In this document: one piece after another, positions 45,715-56,313 of the stretch
Position numbering within the stretch: position 1 is the stretch's first letter
How the letters are laid out: each line of letters starts with the position of its first letter
Source: Cliona cf. orientalis
Taxonomy: Eukaryota > Porifera > Demospongiae > Clionaida > Clionaidae
Length of the DNA stretch: 64,000 bases
NCBI GenBank assembly: GCA_963930775.1
Contig: OZ005707.1
Location: forward strand, 2,046,001 to 2,110,000
Direction: 5' to 3'
Position numbers and translations under genes: made by a program
Notes under the pieces: generated by a model
The model's database searches: none
What the model saw: the letters and a program-made list of their open reading frames with translations, nothing else
What the model was told of the DNA's origin: nothing

Positions 45715-47666
45715 TCAATCTTCAATCAATTCTTCCTCATCATCATCTTCATCATCACTAGCTGTATCTTCCTTCTCCTCTTCCTCCTCTTCTTCTTCAC
45801 CTTCCTCATCTTCATCATCCATTTCCTCTTCCACTTCCTGTTCCTGTTTGAGCTTGGCCTTCTCTTCCTCCTCACCCTCCCCTAGGTCGGCCTCAATCAG
45901 TTTTGTATCATCAGCATCATCTGTAGACATTTATGAATAATTTTCATACTAACTAGCTTCTGGATAATCATAATAGTCTATCATCCAGATTCCCTCTCCC
46001 TCGTTTCTCTTGGCCTTAGTTTTATTTCCAGGAATCATGCTCTTCTATGTAGCACTTAAGAACCTTTGATATTCTTGACACCCATTCGACTCCTAGGCAA
46101 TTAGTGTTGATTAGCTACTTGCATAAAAAGCTATTCCGGTCCATCCGATGGCATCTATAGTTTGACTAACCATATTCTGTGGGGTAGGCACTTGGAAAGT
46201 TGTCTTGAAAGACAGGATTGGGTATGATGACCCTTGGTCGACCGACTGGGCCTTCAGGGAGTGGAACATTTATCATCTCGTAGGTACTGCCCTTCATGGG
46301 ATCTCGCACATACGTCAACCCAGTGTGCTCCTGATACATGTACTCATAGTCCACTTTCTACAACATGAAGAAGTATAGTACATGAACAGGTTGACATAGA
46401 GCATTGCAAACACCCAGGTGGAACCCAGCAGGAGAATGAACAGAGCTAAAAAGCACTCACCAGGAGAGAAACAAGGCAAATAATATTGCATGATGCAAAT
46501 ACAACTATACCACTGCCAATGAATATTAGAATTGTGTAGAATTCAAGTTCCTGAACAATAAGTCAATAATAGTTAATAGCTATTTGAGTGAGAGGAGAGA
46601 GAGCTAGGGGGGATGTAGGGAGGGAGGGAGGGAGAGAGGTGAAGAGAGAGAGATATCTTGAGAAAGAGAGAGAACTCACCCTAACTTCCACGTCGGCTAT
46701 GACTGCAAAGCTGCTGAGATATCTTGACAAGCACACCAGTCTGTAAGGTTTAAACTCTCTGTCCTCAAGGGTAACTTGTGTGTGGGTATATACTGACTCC
46801 CTCTGTTGACCACTTGCCTTGAACTTCATCCCTGAAGGATTGCGAGCTCCAATTGTCTAAATAATATAGGATCACTAGCTAACACATGCATACTTAAAAC
46901 TGCCGGCAGCATTGCTCACTCTTGTTGTGGTGAAGAAGAGTGCTGCAGAATCGTTGCCAGTAAAATTTGCCTGAGAAGGACAGCTGCTGGTACTAGCTAC
47001 AGATTTGAGCGGAAATTACTGGCGTCAGGGCTTGGGTGGTCCTGTGTGTAATACAGGTGGATAAGACTATACATGTAGCTATGCTAATCTTCTACAACGG
47101 CTAAGTTGTCACCATGGTCAACTTACACATTATTTTCAATAAGCTGTGGTAGAAAGTTCTGCACGTTGTTCAATGTGATGCTAATGACCGCTACATAAAT
47201 CAGCAAGGAAACAAAATTAATAGTAACCAAGTATTATTTATCTGGCAGTGGCATACTCTGTGTCATCTGTCTGTCGAGAGCAGCTGACTCTATCTCTATC
47301 CGTGACACAGCACTAAGTGAGCTTGCCGGTGGTGGGAAATTTACCGTGGTGCTATGTACCAAGGGTCACTCCATACTCTGCAGTGTTCAGTAAAATAATA
47401 TTATCATGAATACATATACAGTATTTTTTTAATTTAAAATGGCATATGGACATTATTATCATGCATGGTTAGTCTCATCCGCCCCTCCCAAGCCTTTTGT
47501 ATCTTTCAATCCTTATTATGCATGACAGTAATAGGCTTACCAATATTTCATCAGTGAGGGTGATTTCATTGGCAAACTGCATGTACAGTATTGACTGTTG
47601 GGCTGTGCAAAGCTTCAGCCAAGTACACCCCATAATTCTTAATAGTACTCTTCCTCCATTGAAATC
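45715..47666 (-). CDS. Single-pass membrane protein with acidic cytoplasmic tail (partial)
   Basis: Family not recognised. Well-supported exons: 46920-46970 (51 nt), 46680-46856 (177), 46461-46550 (90), 46171-46357 (187) and 45715-45920 (206, stop). Borders are GT-AG and phases agree. Likely upstream exons: 47127-47190 and 47541-47666 (DFNGGRVLLRI ... FANEITLTDEIL). The joints in the 46.97-47.5 kb part are not resolved. Extracellular part: NFTGNDSAALFF, then RNPSGMKFKASGQQ and CLSRYLSSFAVIADVEV. The TM helix is one exon (FYTILIFIGSGIVVFASCNI). The cytoplasmic part has Tyr/Pro-rich YEYMYQEHTGLTYVRDP, then a C-terminus dominated by Glu/Asp (EEEMDDEDEEGEEEEEEEE). Start exon and signal peptide not found; the LINE and a dead receptor lie immediately upstream. 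Confidence 0.6.
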
Positions 47667-47689
47667 CTGCAGGTAATAACCATAAATAA

Positions 47690-48240
47690 TGGCTAATCAT
47701 GTGGACAATCTATATAGTACGAAAATCATAGTCTTTAGTCAATCTGATAGCGATAAACCATTCTACACAGTATTTGATGGAAATACCATATGGCGGGTAA
47801 TTTTCGTGGGATCTAATTTTCGCGGAAAGTCCGAAAAGGCCCTCAAAATTATTTTTCGTGGTTTTAAATTTCGTGACAGCAACCAGTCTAGGGGTGCGGC
47901 ACTGCTGCATAAGCGATGATGTAATCGATACACTCGCTCGCGATCTTCTTTGCCAGTGTTACTAAGCCATAGCTACCTACAGAGACTTGGACAAAAGGCA
48001 TGAGATAGAAGAATATTATTAGTGTCGAAGACGCTATCAGCTGGTGACAGTGGCTACTGTTGCTTGCTAACACTGGAAAGTGTTGGCTGCGCTGCCACGA
48101 TGTTTGTGGCCACGCCCATCATCATGCATATGGACTTTTTTTTTCTCTCTATAATATTTTTTGCTTTTGAAAAGAGCAAGGATACACAGTTAGCACAATA
48201 TATGGCTAATGATGATGTGGATCCAAAAACTAGTAATTAT
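47690..48240. other. Intergenic with MITE-like segment
   Basis: 47785-47880 (ATATGGCGGGTAATTTTCGT, AATTTTCGCGGAAAGTC, TTTTCGTGGTTTTAAATTTC) resembles the terminal part of a MITE, but the partner end was not found. No exon recognised. Confidence 0.4.
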
Positions 48241-48241
48241 G

Positions 48242-49440
48242 TCCTATAGTATAGTAAAGTAAAGTAAAGTAAACATAAAGAATAATAGTATTCTTAGGTT
48301 AAGTTAAAATCACGTACATGTAACTTAAAACTATTTAAAGATGGTAATGATAATATTTCAGAAGGGACACTATTCCAAAGGGATACTGTGTGGGGTACAA
48401 AAGAATAAAAATAAGAATTAGTCCTTGCAAAAGGTAATGGTCATGAGATGAACGAAAGTGATAGTGTGGTGACTCTCTCTGTGCAATTGCATCACTCGGA
48501 AAATAAATCATATTATGGACAATTTTAAATAGGTGACAGAGTTTCAGCTCGAGCCTTCTTTTTTCAAGTGCTGGCAGGTTGGCTTTAGCGAGCAATTCTT
48601 CATATGTGGCACCATTCCATCTGCGGCTAATCATTTTGCAGGCAAATTTTTGCACGTTTGCAAGTGAATTAATGTCTTAGGAAGTGTGCGGTGCCCAAAC
48701 GTGATAAGCATACTCCAAATGAGGTCTGACAAGCGAGATGTACAGCTGTCGGATAGTTTCCGAGCTCGTGAACTGGTAGTACCTCCTGAACAGCAGACCA
48801 AGTACCCTGCAAGCTTTGGAGCATATTTCATCTACGTGAGGAGACCATGACAGGTCTTTGCTCAAAAGAATTCCTAGGTATTTGTAGATATCGACTTGAC
48901 CGAGGGTGTGACCATTTAAGACCAGTGCTACCTCGGGTTGCAAAGGCTTCGACTTTTTAGAAATGATCAGGTATTTGCATTTCAATGGGTTAAGGGTGAG
49001 GTGGTTAGCAGTTGACCACTTCTCAACTTCGGTAACATCGCTCTAAGGGACCCTGTTGTTAGTTGAATGGAACCAATTCCATCAACATAAATCAGAAACA
49101 GGAGAGGACCGAGCACAGAACCTTGTGGTACTCCAGAAAGGACATTTTCCACACTGGAAGTTTCACCTTCAACAACCACTTGCTGTGTTCTTGATGTTAA
49201 GTAGTCTGCAATCCATTGGATCAGGAAGCGATTCAAATTAAGCGAGATCAATCTCTGGAGTAGAGGACGGTGTGGCACTGTATCGAATGCTTTACGATAA
49301 TCAAAGAATATGGCACAGATATCTTTTCCCGCTTCCAATAGCTCAAACCAGTGGGAGGTGGTGGATAGCAGTGCAGAGACCGTGGAACGACCAGCCCTAA
49401 ATTCCCATTGCGAGTCAGAAAGAGGACAGTTCTCGGCACT
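48242..49440 (-). mobile_element. 5'-truncated CR1/L2-like LINE with deleted RT active site
   Basis: Minus-strand remnants of a non-LTR retrotransposon ORF2. RT blocks: FRAGRSTVSALLS, AIFFDYRKAFDTVPHRPLL, LSGVPQGSVLGPLLFLIYVD. Later C-terminal blocks appear in other frames: LNPLKCKYLIISKKSK, YKYLGILLSKDLSWSPHVD, YISLVRPHLEYA, and finally ANLPALEKRRLELKLCHLFK. The segment expected to hold the Y/F-x-D-D catalytic motif, between IYVDGIGSIQL and the LNPLKCKY block, is missing, so it cannot be active. The 3' end is a short TTTAC-type tandem repeat (48245-48275), as in CR1/L2 elements. The 5' truncation point lies inside the tail exon of a receptor pseudogene. Confidence 0.85.
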
Positions 49441-50665
49441 GACACTGAATCATAAACATGTTCTTGCAAATCTACTGCCTTTCTTTTGTTCTTCTTAAGT
49501 ATGAAGCACGTCACTATTGCAACACTAACCACTATCACAGTAAGGAGCACTAGAATGCATACGAGCACCACCACCAGCACTGTGATGTTGTTGCTATATA
49601 ATAATATTATTCTCTCAGACGACCTTGCAATTGGTAGATCTGCATGATAGATCTAATAGCTTCACAACACAATATGCGTACATTATAGCTATTGTTACAT
49701 TTACCATTATAGCTAGTGACAGTGGCTCTAGTAGGTTCCAGATGATTTTCCACATTTCCATTATTTGAAGTTGGAATCTGTTTTCACACCCTGGCCATTA
49801 AAGTTGTTGCCTCAGGCAAAATTATTTTGTTGATTCGGGAATATTCACTGTTGTTGATACTGCATCAAAAGTTATTAGAAGAGAAGATGTTTTTTGAACA
49901 ATTTTATCAGCAGGTTCTAGACAAACAACTCACCAGGGATCCGGCACAGGTTTCATGTACCCTGGTTGTGGGTGTCAGACGTCCATGAACGATATTGGCC
50001 ACTGCTGCAGCACACCCTCTCTCCATCGTTCATGGTATGCATATGTCGTGTTCTCACTGTCTGGTACATTGATCATGCATATGAGGTCAGTATCACCACA
50101 CTCGGCCACAAAGCACCTATATGTATCTGCATAAATATGGAGAAATGTCACTATAGCTATCACCTATAATACTATCATTATGGGCCCATGGTTAATTATT
50201 TACCGTGATACACTCTCAGATTTTTGGATCGGGAGTTGCATGGATTGCGACCTACTTGTCAAGACTGGGAATCTCTCTTTTTTGGGTATACCATGGGACA
50301 ATGATAAAATTGTAATAATCCTATAATCACGATATGCTTCAGTGATAGTGTTGAATGGACGACACAATGTCATGATTTTCTATGTCCTAATTCAGGGGTG
50401 CCCTTTAATAGAAGGGTTCCATCAGTGTAAGCTATAGAGGGGCTGTTACACTGAGGTTCAGGGATTGTACGCTTATAGTGATCTACCGATTCATGAACTT
50501 ACGTGAGCCACACTTCAAACAGTCTTCACTGCCAGTGGGATTGTATATAGCTTTTGAGGGTGTTTGGAAAGGAGCTGCAACACCCTTCAGAAGTTTGCAA
50601 CCCATCCTGAAGTTGACTGCCTGGTCTGCATGCCTCTCCACTGTAACAGTGGACCCGACTTGCAG
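49441..50665 (-). pseudogene. Dead paralogue of the Cys-rich type I receptor
   Basis: Same exon order as the gene at 53376-55662. Exon 50503-50665: CYSGEACRPGSQ ... SEGCCSSFPNTLKSY, then a frame change to YNPTGSEDCLKC. Exon 49934-50126: TYRCFVAECGDTD ..., a frame change to MNDGERVCCSSGQYRSW, then an in-frame TGA. A small Ser/Thr stalk exon lies at about 49706-49773. A TM exon follows (VLVVVLVCILVLLTVIVVSV), then a basic stop-transfer (KKNKRK) and EHVYDSVSVP, where the LINE begins. Two frameshifts, one stop and the insertion make it non-functional. Confidence 0.8.
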
Positions 50666-51059
50666 CTGCACAAGGAAACACAAAGTTGATAGATTGACAG
50701 TAGTGGAAGATCTATGTACTGATTTATTATAAGCTCACACTTACTTTGTCTGGGCAAGGACTCCAAGGAGAGATATTAAATTCTATATAATTACTGGTGA
50801 TGAGATACTCCAATAACTTAAAGCAGCATCACTGCATGCAACGAAGTATGTCATAATTCCAAACTTTCGGTGGCGTGATGAATACTTAGTCTTTTGGTTG
50901 ACATAAAAAACTTAGCGATCTTTTATGTGTATGCACCGAAAAAAAACCGGGACAGGGGGAATTTTTATCACATTATTGCGCATGCGCAAAGCTTCACATT
51001 CCAGACACCTGATATTGAATATTATAATATTATAGTTTAGAATGTCCGGAGTAAAGAAT

Positions 51060-51340
51060 CGTGGGTGATTTTAAGGTGGTGCTGTTCAATCGTTCTTCTA
51101 TTAGGGGTGTTGAACTGCATGGTATGCCTTGCAAGACTCTGTGGTCACTTGAAGTTCAATCTCTGATCCGTTCATGATAGGCTCTTTTCTGATCATTCCT
51201 TGATACATGTGGCTCCAAGATAGGCTGGAGTTTTGATGAGTTGGCTCATATAAGAGTTGAACACCCTCACATAAGGCACTTTGCTTTCTTCCCTGATAAC
51301 TTCGAGCCATAAACGTTTAAATAAGTACCTTCCTCTCTAT
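51060..51340 (-). repeat. Inverted copy of 28950-29210 with an open frame
   Basis: Reverse complement of the 29-kb segment. The minus strand has a 69-codon ATG frame (51310 to 51101; MARSYQGRKQSALCEGV ... WSHMYQGMIRKEPIMN). It has no recognised domain and is ruined in the other copy. Possibly a remnant of a coding element. Confidence 0.55.
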
Positions 51341-51475
51341 TGGCTGCCTATGGATCAGCTGATCTCCTATCATATGCTGCAGACATGCCAGTTCTGTTAA
51401 GTTGCTCATCCGCAAAGCGTAGGCGGAGGGGTTACTGCAATTGTTTGGCAATTTTGTTGAATCGCACTATGTAAT

Positions 51476-51682
51476 GTAAACCGGGGTAATTTCGTATACT
51501 ATTAGCTACGTATCTTCGTGATTTCTGCTACACAACGCGCGTAATCGTTGCGCTTTCAGGTGTCCTACATAGCTACCAGTAGCTACTAGGTATACCGGTA
51601 CCGTTGGTTCGCTCCATAATTGCTCGCATTGTGGAACGGGGAACGCGAGGATACGGAATTGCCTGAAATTACCCCGGTTTAC
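51476..51682. mobile_element. MITE with GTAAACCGGGGTAATTT ends
   Basis: GTAAACCGGGGTAATTT and AAATTACCCCGGTTTAC are perfect 17-bp inverted ends, ~207 bp apart. It is inserted between the two halves of the 28.9-kb-type repeat (51060-51340 and 51703-51800). Confidence 0.85.
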
Positions 51683-52281
51683 CTTACCAAGGAACTAGCT
51701 AAACTAAGTATCACTAAAATTAATGTTTTTGACAATAATTATTGGGTCCATCATGCATAATATGTAGCTACAATAATTATAAATAATATTATCATTCCAC
51801 AGAGGAATAATAATAATTGTGTGTATAGCAAATACTGCAATTGACCATGCAAAGTGCATGGGTACTCCAACAAATTCTTATCGAGTACTTGTAATTCTTT
51901 CATATAATATTATAGGGCTACCTATGATTTTCCTTCAGGCAAAATGCATGCAAAACAGTTGCCTTATTATGTATGATCTAAGCTTATTGGGTACATACAC
52001 TGTTTAGTGGGCTTCTGTGTGATTTCATGCACTCGTACAGAGTCCATCAGTCTTCTAAATCATGTAGAAACCTTCTATAATACCAGCAGTGCATGTCTAT
52101 AGCTATTATAGTATATGATTTGGCAATAGCTAGAGATGAGAGGATGAGTGTATATGTATATACGCAATACTGAGATTCTACTGCCCTCCAAAGCAGATGG
52201 AATTGTGGTTCGAAATCCAATAAATGATGTTGCACGAGCAATACAGTAAGGAAATTAATGCATGTTTCAAGTAGTTAATAC

Positions 52282-52557
52282 CATCATCATCCAGGATTTT
52301 GACAGTGGTAACATTAATTTTGGGATTAGGATTAGACGAGCTCTCTCCTGATCTGATAGATCAATAGTTACTCCACCAGTGCATGCTACGGATAAGAAAC
52401 ACTGCTGATAAGACAACTGAGAACGTACGCATTTCGTTTATCTCAGTGAAGAGATCTTGTATAATAATTGTATAACACTGATGCTAACAATTCTACTAGC
52501 AGGTGGGAATGAGATCTGGTAACCTCCACCCTTTACCTCATCCAACTCATACATTGT
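52282..52557 (-). pseudogene. Decayed Calx-beta second-half exon, second locus
   Basis: From a GACAG acceptor the minus strand reads MYELDEVKGGGYQISFPPAS, then RIVSISVI. After a frame change it gives IIQDLFTEINEMRTFSVVLS. A TGA interrupts, and a third stretch reads SSNPNPKINVTTVKILDDDG up to a GTATTA donor. The order (DYEL...F..AS...S.I, then E..E.F.V.LS, then V.I.DDDG) is that of a Calx-beta C-terminal half. It lies 24 kb from the other Calx-beta exons, between two receptor paralogues. A frameshift and a stop mark it as dead. Confidence 0.65.
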
Positions 52558-52599
52558 CTGTCTATAATGTAATATCCAGGGGGTTTTGATCCCAATATC

Positions 52600-53370
52600 C
52601 TCTTTACCTTGCAAATTCAAATCAGATAGTGGTTTATAACTAATTATAGTAACAGCTGCTATGTGGACTGCACTATGATTTGTACTATTTTAGCCTAGAT
52701 ACAAGCTACTTTAATTTTGACTATCGTTCTGCACGTAATAAGTGTGTGTAAAGAGCTGTTCACACTCCTCTTTACTTAGTAATATGTAATCCAATGTTTA
52801 TTGATAGACAACACAGATCGAAATCTCAAATAAAAAAAAAGATACACAACTCAATCTCAAGATCTTAGACATACGTGATCAGAACGTTCTGGAAGATGAC
52901 ATAAGAATAATATTATACCAACATGCATGCTCCGATACACAACATAACCAATTTAAGTGATTGCACAACTCATTACAAGTAAAATACATCAGCCTAATAC
53001 ATTACAATCATTATAGTCAAGTTATAGTTCAGTATATAAATGCACGCACTACATGTATACAGTTTATTTTTAGCTCATATCGACCCTCCTATACTTTTGC
53101 TATTAATAGCATAATAATATTATGGTGCTACTATAACTCTATCAGATTCTGTAAACACCCGTGTGTCAGTCATATAAACAGCCACGGAACCTATCTAGCA
53201 ATTATTAATAGTTATTTATAGCAGATATTTCATCTAGCTTTATCATAAAAGTACCCTACATGTTTTGGAAATAGAAAGTAAAGTTAGCTCAATAGTGCAT
53301 TTGGTTTGGAGTACATGCTATACACGCTATGAGGAAAATATCTTCTAGCTATGATAACATGCATAATAAT
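52600..53370. other. Intergenic, downstream of the receptor gene
   Basis: AT-rich; no exon, inverted repeat or tandem array found. It contains the region where the minus-strand receptor transcript would end, but no unambiguous AATAAA was fixed. Confidence 0.45.
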
Positions 53371-53375
53371 CACAA

Positions 53376-55662
53376 TTAATCATAGTATTCAGTTGGATCA
53401 CTAACAGTAGCATAGTCATCCTCTCTATGACCATATCATGCCACATTGTCTTCTGTTGGGATTTGTAGTTGAGACGTAGCAGCTTGAGCATAAGCTATAT
53501 TGTCTTCTGTAGAGATTTGGGGTGTGATTTGATCATATGCCACATTATCTTCTGTTGGGATTTGGGGTGTGATTTGATCATATGCCACATTATCTTCTGT
53601 TGGGATTTGGGGTGTGATTTGATCATATGCCACATTATCTTCTGTTGGGATTTGGGGTGTGATTTGACCATATGCCACATTATCTTCTATTGGGATTTGT
53701 TGAGCAGTAGAGGGAGAGTAAGCCTCATTATTCTTCACCTCAATTCCTTGGCTGTCTATTGTTTGCGAGTAGATAGTGCTGTCAATATCAGTCTGTGGCT
53801 GGGGAAGGACAGGTACATCATAGAGCTTCTGGCTTCTTCTGAGCACCAGGAAGATCACCAATATCACGATGAGTACTAGAGAGAGAGCTGCCACTAGCGC
53901 TCCAACTACCACACCAACAAGCTGGCCAGTGTCAGCTCCAGGCTGTGGTGGAGCAGCCAAGTCCATGGTTGTAGACTTCAAACCTGAGGTAGAGTCTTGA
54001 GGGGTTGATGGAGGTGTAGGGGCCATGGTAGTAGTGGCTGGTGGAGTTGTAGGGGCCATGGTAGTAGTGGCTGATGGAGGTGTAGGGGCCATGGTAGTGG
54101 CTGGTGGAGTTGCACTAGGGGAGGGTGACACGGATGAAGGTGTGTCAGTATCTGGAAATAATCATTGAGAAGAGTTAGACATATCTTACTTGATATGTAT
54201 GCATGCATTCATGCACAGGTGGCACCAGAGGCATGTGTCACTGAAGCCTGGCCATGCAAACAAATGTTGTCAACATGTGCCATTATGGTTTAATTCTAGT
54301 ATCTTGAGTACAAGTATGTTTAATGTCACAATCATTATGTGGCTAGCTTGCATGGTCATCTATTAACAGTACATGCTCACAAAACATAGAGACGTAGTTC
54401 ATGCACACACAGTATCCTGCCTGGGTAGGATTGCCCATTAGTACCGTGCACATGCGCAGATGGAGCGGTTGCAGAGGCCACACTCCTCATAGCATAGCAA
54501 GCAGCTCCAGCTAAGTGTGCAATGGTGACGTTATCGCTCTGCTCAAACGTTGCTACCGGACTACTGACATGTGTGATAAAGAACAGACCTCGCGAACTGC
54601 CACTAAGTAGTACCGGCACTAGCGCTTGAGCTCTGGCAAAACTTCCAGAATCATTCTACAGCATTGCAGTGCTTAGACATCTCCCTAATTTAGGTGCCCT
54701 TTGACATGCTCGTGAAGTTTTCGGCTCTAATTGGAGGCGCCTGCGTGATCTGTAATTATTTTAGGGGCACCTAAGTTAGAAAGTATTATGATAATCAAAT
54801 GTTCACATTGCCCGATCACGCTATATCTCACACTCTAAATCAAAATCCTGACTGTTGATACAAAATAAGCTCCATACAATGCCATGTTTATATTTTTCAG
54901 TTATCTATTCACATTTGCTAGGATTTCTTGTCAATTGAAAAATTGTCAATAATACCAACAAATTCGCACACAATAATACATACCAGGGCACACAGCACAT
55001 GATGAGCCACCAGTGGGTGAACTGCTCATGTCCCACGAAGTAAAGTTGCCGTTGCAACACACCCTCTCTCCATCATTGATAGCAAACGTGATCACCGACA
55101 CTGGTGGGGGGTCGTTGCCACACTGCTCACTAGCATAGCACCTGTATGTGACTATCACCAAAAATTAAATTTGACACCCCTATAATTATTCAAGACTCTC
55201 AGTTAATTATGGAAATTATGAATATTCAAGCTTTAAATTGTGTGAGCTGAAATCCACTATAGTTCTGAATGTTCTGCCACTAAAACAGTTAATGGACAGC
55301 ATTAATTTTCACTGAATACTATAATCTAGTCAGTATTACATGCGGTAAACAGACTATTGAGGATACTGAAGCTCGGCATGAGGATGTGGAGTGCATGGGT
55401 AAGGGGGAAGAAATACAAGACTTAAATTAAATGATTTTTGTGCCATTAATTCTGGTCACAGTTCATAAATTTAAACTTAGTTGTTATGATGGTATACTAT
55501 ACTTACATCTGCATTCCACACATTCTTCAGTACCTAGCACCGTGTAGCTTCTTGAGACAACAGGAGAGTTACAACACTCTTCAACAACTCCAAACGAAAT
55601 TGGGTCGTTTCTGCATGCTTCACCACTGAAACAGTTAGCAAGTTGTTGAGCAACACAACAGC
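53376..55662 (-). CDS. Type I receptor: two Cys-rich modules, mucin-like stalk, TM, ITIM-like tyrosine-repeat tail
   Basis: Three exons in phase: 55507-55662 (module 1: CCVAQQLANCFSGEACRNDP ... EECC ... EECVECR), 54984-55151 (module 2: TYRCYASEQCGNDPPPV ... ERVCC ... SSCAVC) and the last exon, from 54151. Both modules share the spacing C-x5-C ... CC ... C-x2-C; I do not recognise the fold. The last exon gives a Thr/Pro/Ala stalk with repeats of TTTMAPTPPS (probably O-glycosylated), a TM helix (LVGVVVGALVAALSLVLIVI), LRRSQKLYDVPV, and then five 15-residue tandem repeats ending in the type VAYDQITPQIPTEDN. VAYDQI fits the ITIM consensus V/I-x-Y-x-x-I/L, so an SH2-phosphatase or kinase docking tail is the likely role. 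The frame stops at TGA 53436-53438. After it the same frame stays open for 19 codons (REDDYATVSDPTEYYD) to TAA 53376. Signal peptide and 5' exons not found; the LTR element lies upstream. Confidence 0.8.
53485..53695 (-). repeat. 45-bp coding tandem repeat (tyrosine motif)
   Basis: About five copies of a 45-bp unit, encoding the 15-residue repeat of the receptor tail. The middle three units are nearly identical at DNA level, indicating recent expansion or homogenisation. Confidence 0.9.
54385..54590 (-). repeat. Dispersed repeat D, copy 3 (reversed)
   Basis: Reverse complement of 15246-15440 (e.g. AGGCCACACTCCTCATAGCA, TGCTCAAACGTTGCTACCGG). It lies in the intron between module 2 and the stalk exon of the receptor. 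Confidence 0.72.
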
Positions 55663-55792
55663 CTGCATTGAGAAGCACAAAGAGGACGTATTCAGGATAT
55701 GTGGGAGGAGTGTATGTAGTGAATAATTATGTGGGAGAAATCTAGTCAATAATGAACTGCACACTATAATATTAAATTTTATTACTGTAAAT

Positions 55793-55954
55793 CGCAAATA
55801 TTTCGTTATTAAAATAATATCTTCGGAGACCCTGGCTTGTGCAAAAATAGAATGCGTGAAAATGTATGCATATGCAATATTAACAATGATGGTCACTTAT
55901 CTGAAAATTATTTATTGCGAAAAATTGTTGGATGAAATATTTGCGATTTACATA
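55793..55954. mobile_element. MITE with TGTAAATCGCAAATATTTC ends
   Basis: Left TACTGTAAATCGCAAATATT; right AATATTTGCGATTTACATAT. ~162 bp. The ORF crossing it on the minus strand is chance. Confidence 0.75.
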
Positions 55955-56059
55955 TTTATTATCAATAAATAGCTACAGATATATATATATATATTTGCAG
56001 GTATATATATAGGTTGAGGGACAAGAATACTAACCAGAGGTGCATGTATACATAGCTAC

Positions 56060-56301
56060 TGTTGTATATTATCGAACTTGAACTTGGACAATTTCTATAG
56101 TGTATGCATGTATTAATTTCTATGCGCATGCGTGTTAGTTGGCCGGACCTTTTGCCCGGTTCATTGTTCTTGTCTTGCGCTGGCCGCCAGCGGCCCGCCC
56201 TTTACCTGCTTTGTGCTATCATATATATGTTATCGTGTCATGACAATAATACAGTTTTTAGCATCAGATCTTTCCGTTAACAGAACGTACGAGACGTAAC
56301 A
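56060..56301 (+). repeat. 5' LTR
   Basis: TG...CA-type ends. Ends in ACGTAACA directly before the primer-binding-site candidate. It should contain the element's promoter. Confidence 0.92.
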
Positions 56302-56313
56302 TTGGCGACGAAG

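Noticed and set aside
45659-45940. Plus-strand 93-codon Ser-rich ORF
   Set aside because: It is the exact antisense of the Glu/Asp-rich last exon, whose splice sites and phase fit a minus-strand gene.
49248-49580. 110-codon ORF read as one membrane protein
   Set aside because: The N-terminal half is the receptor TM exon; the second half is LINE sequence read in the wrong frame after the insertion point near 49440.
53469-53879. Plus-strand 136-codon repetitive ORF (WDLGCDLIICHIIFC repeats)
   Set aside because: Antisense shadow of the 45-bp coding repeat of the minus-strand receptor tail.
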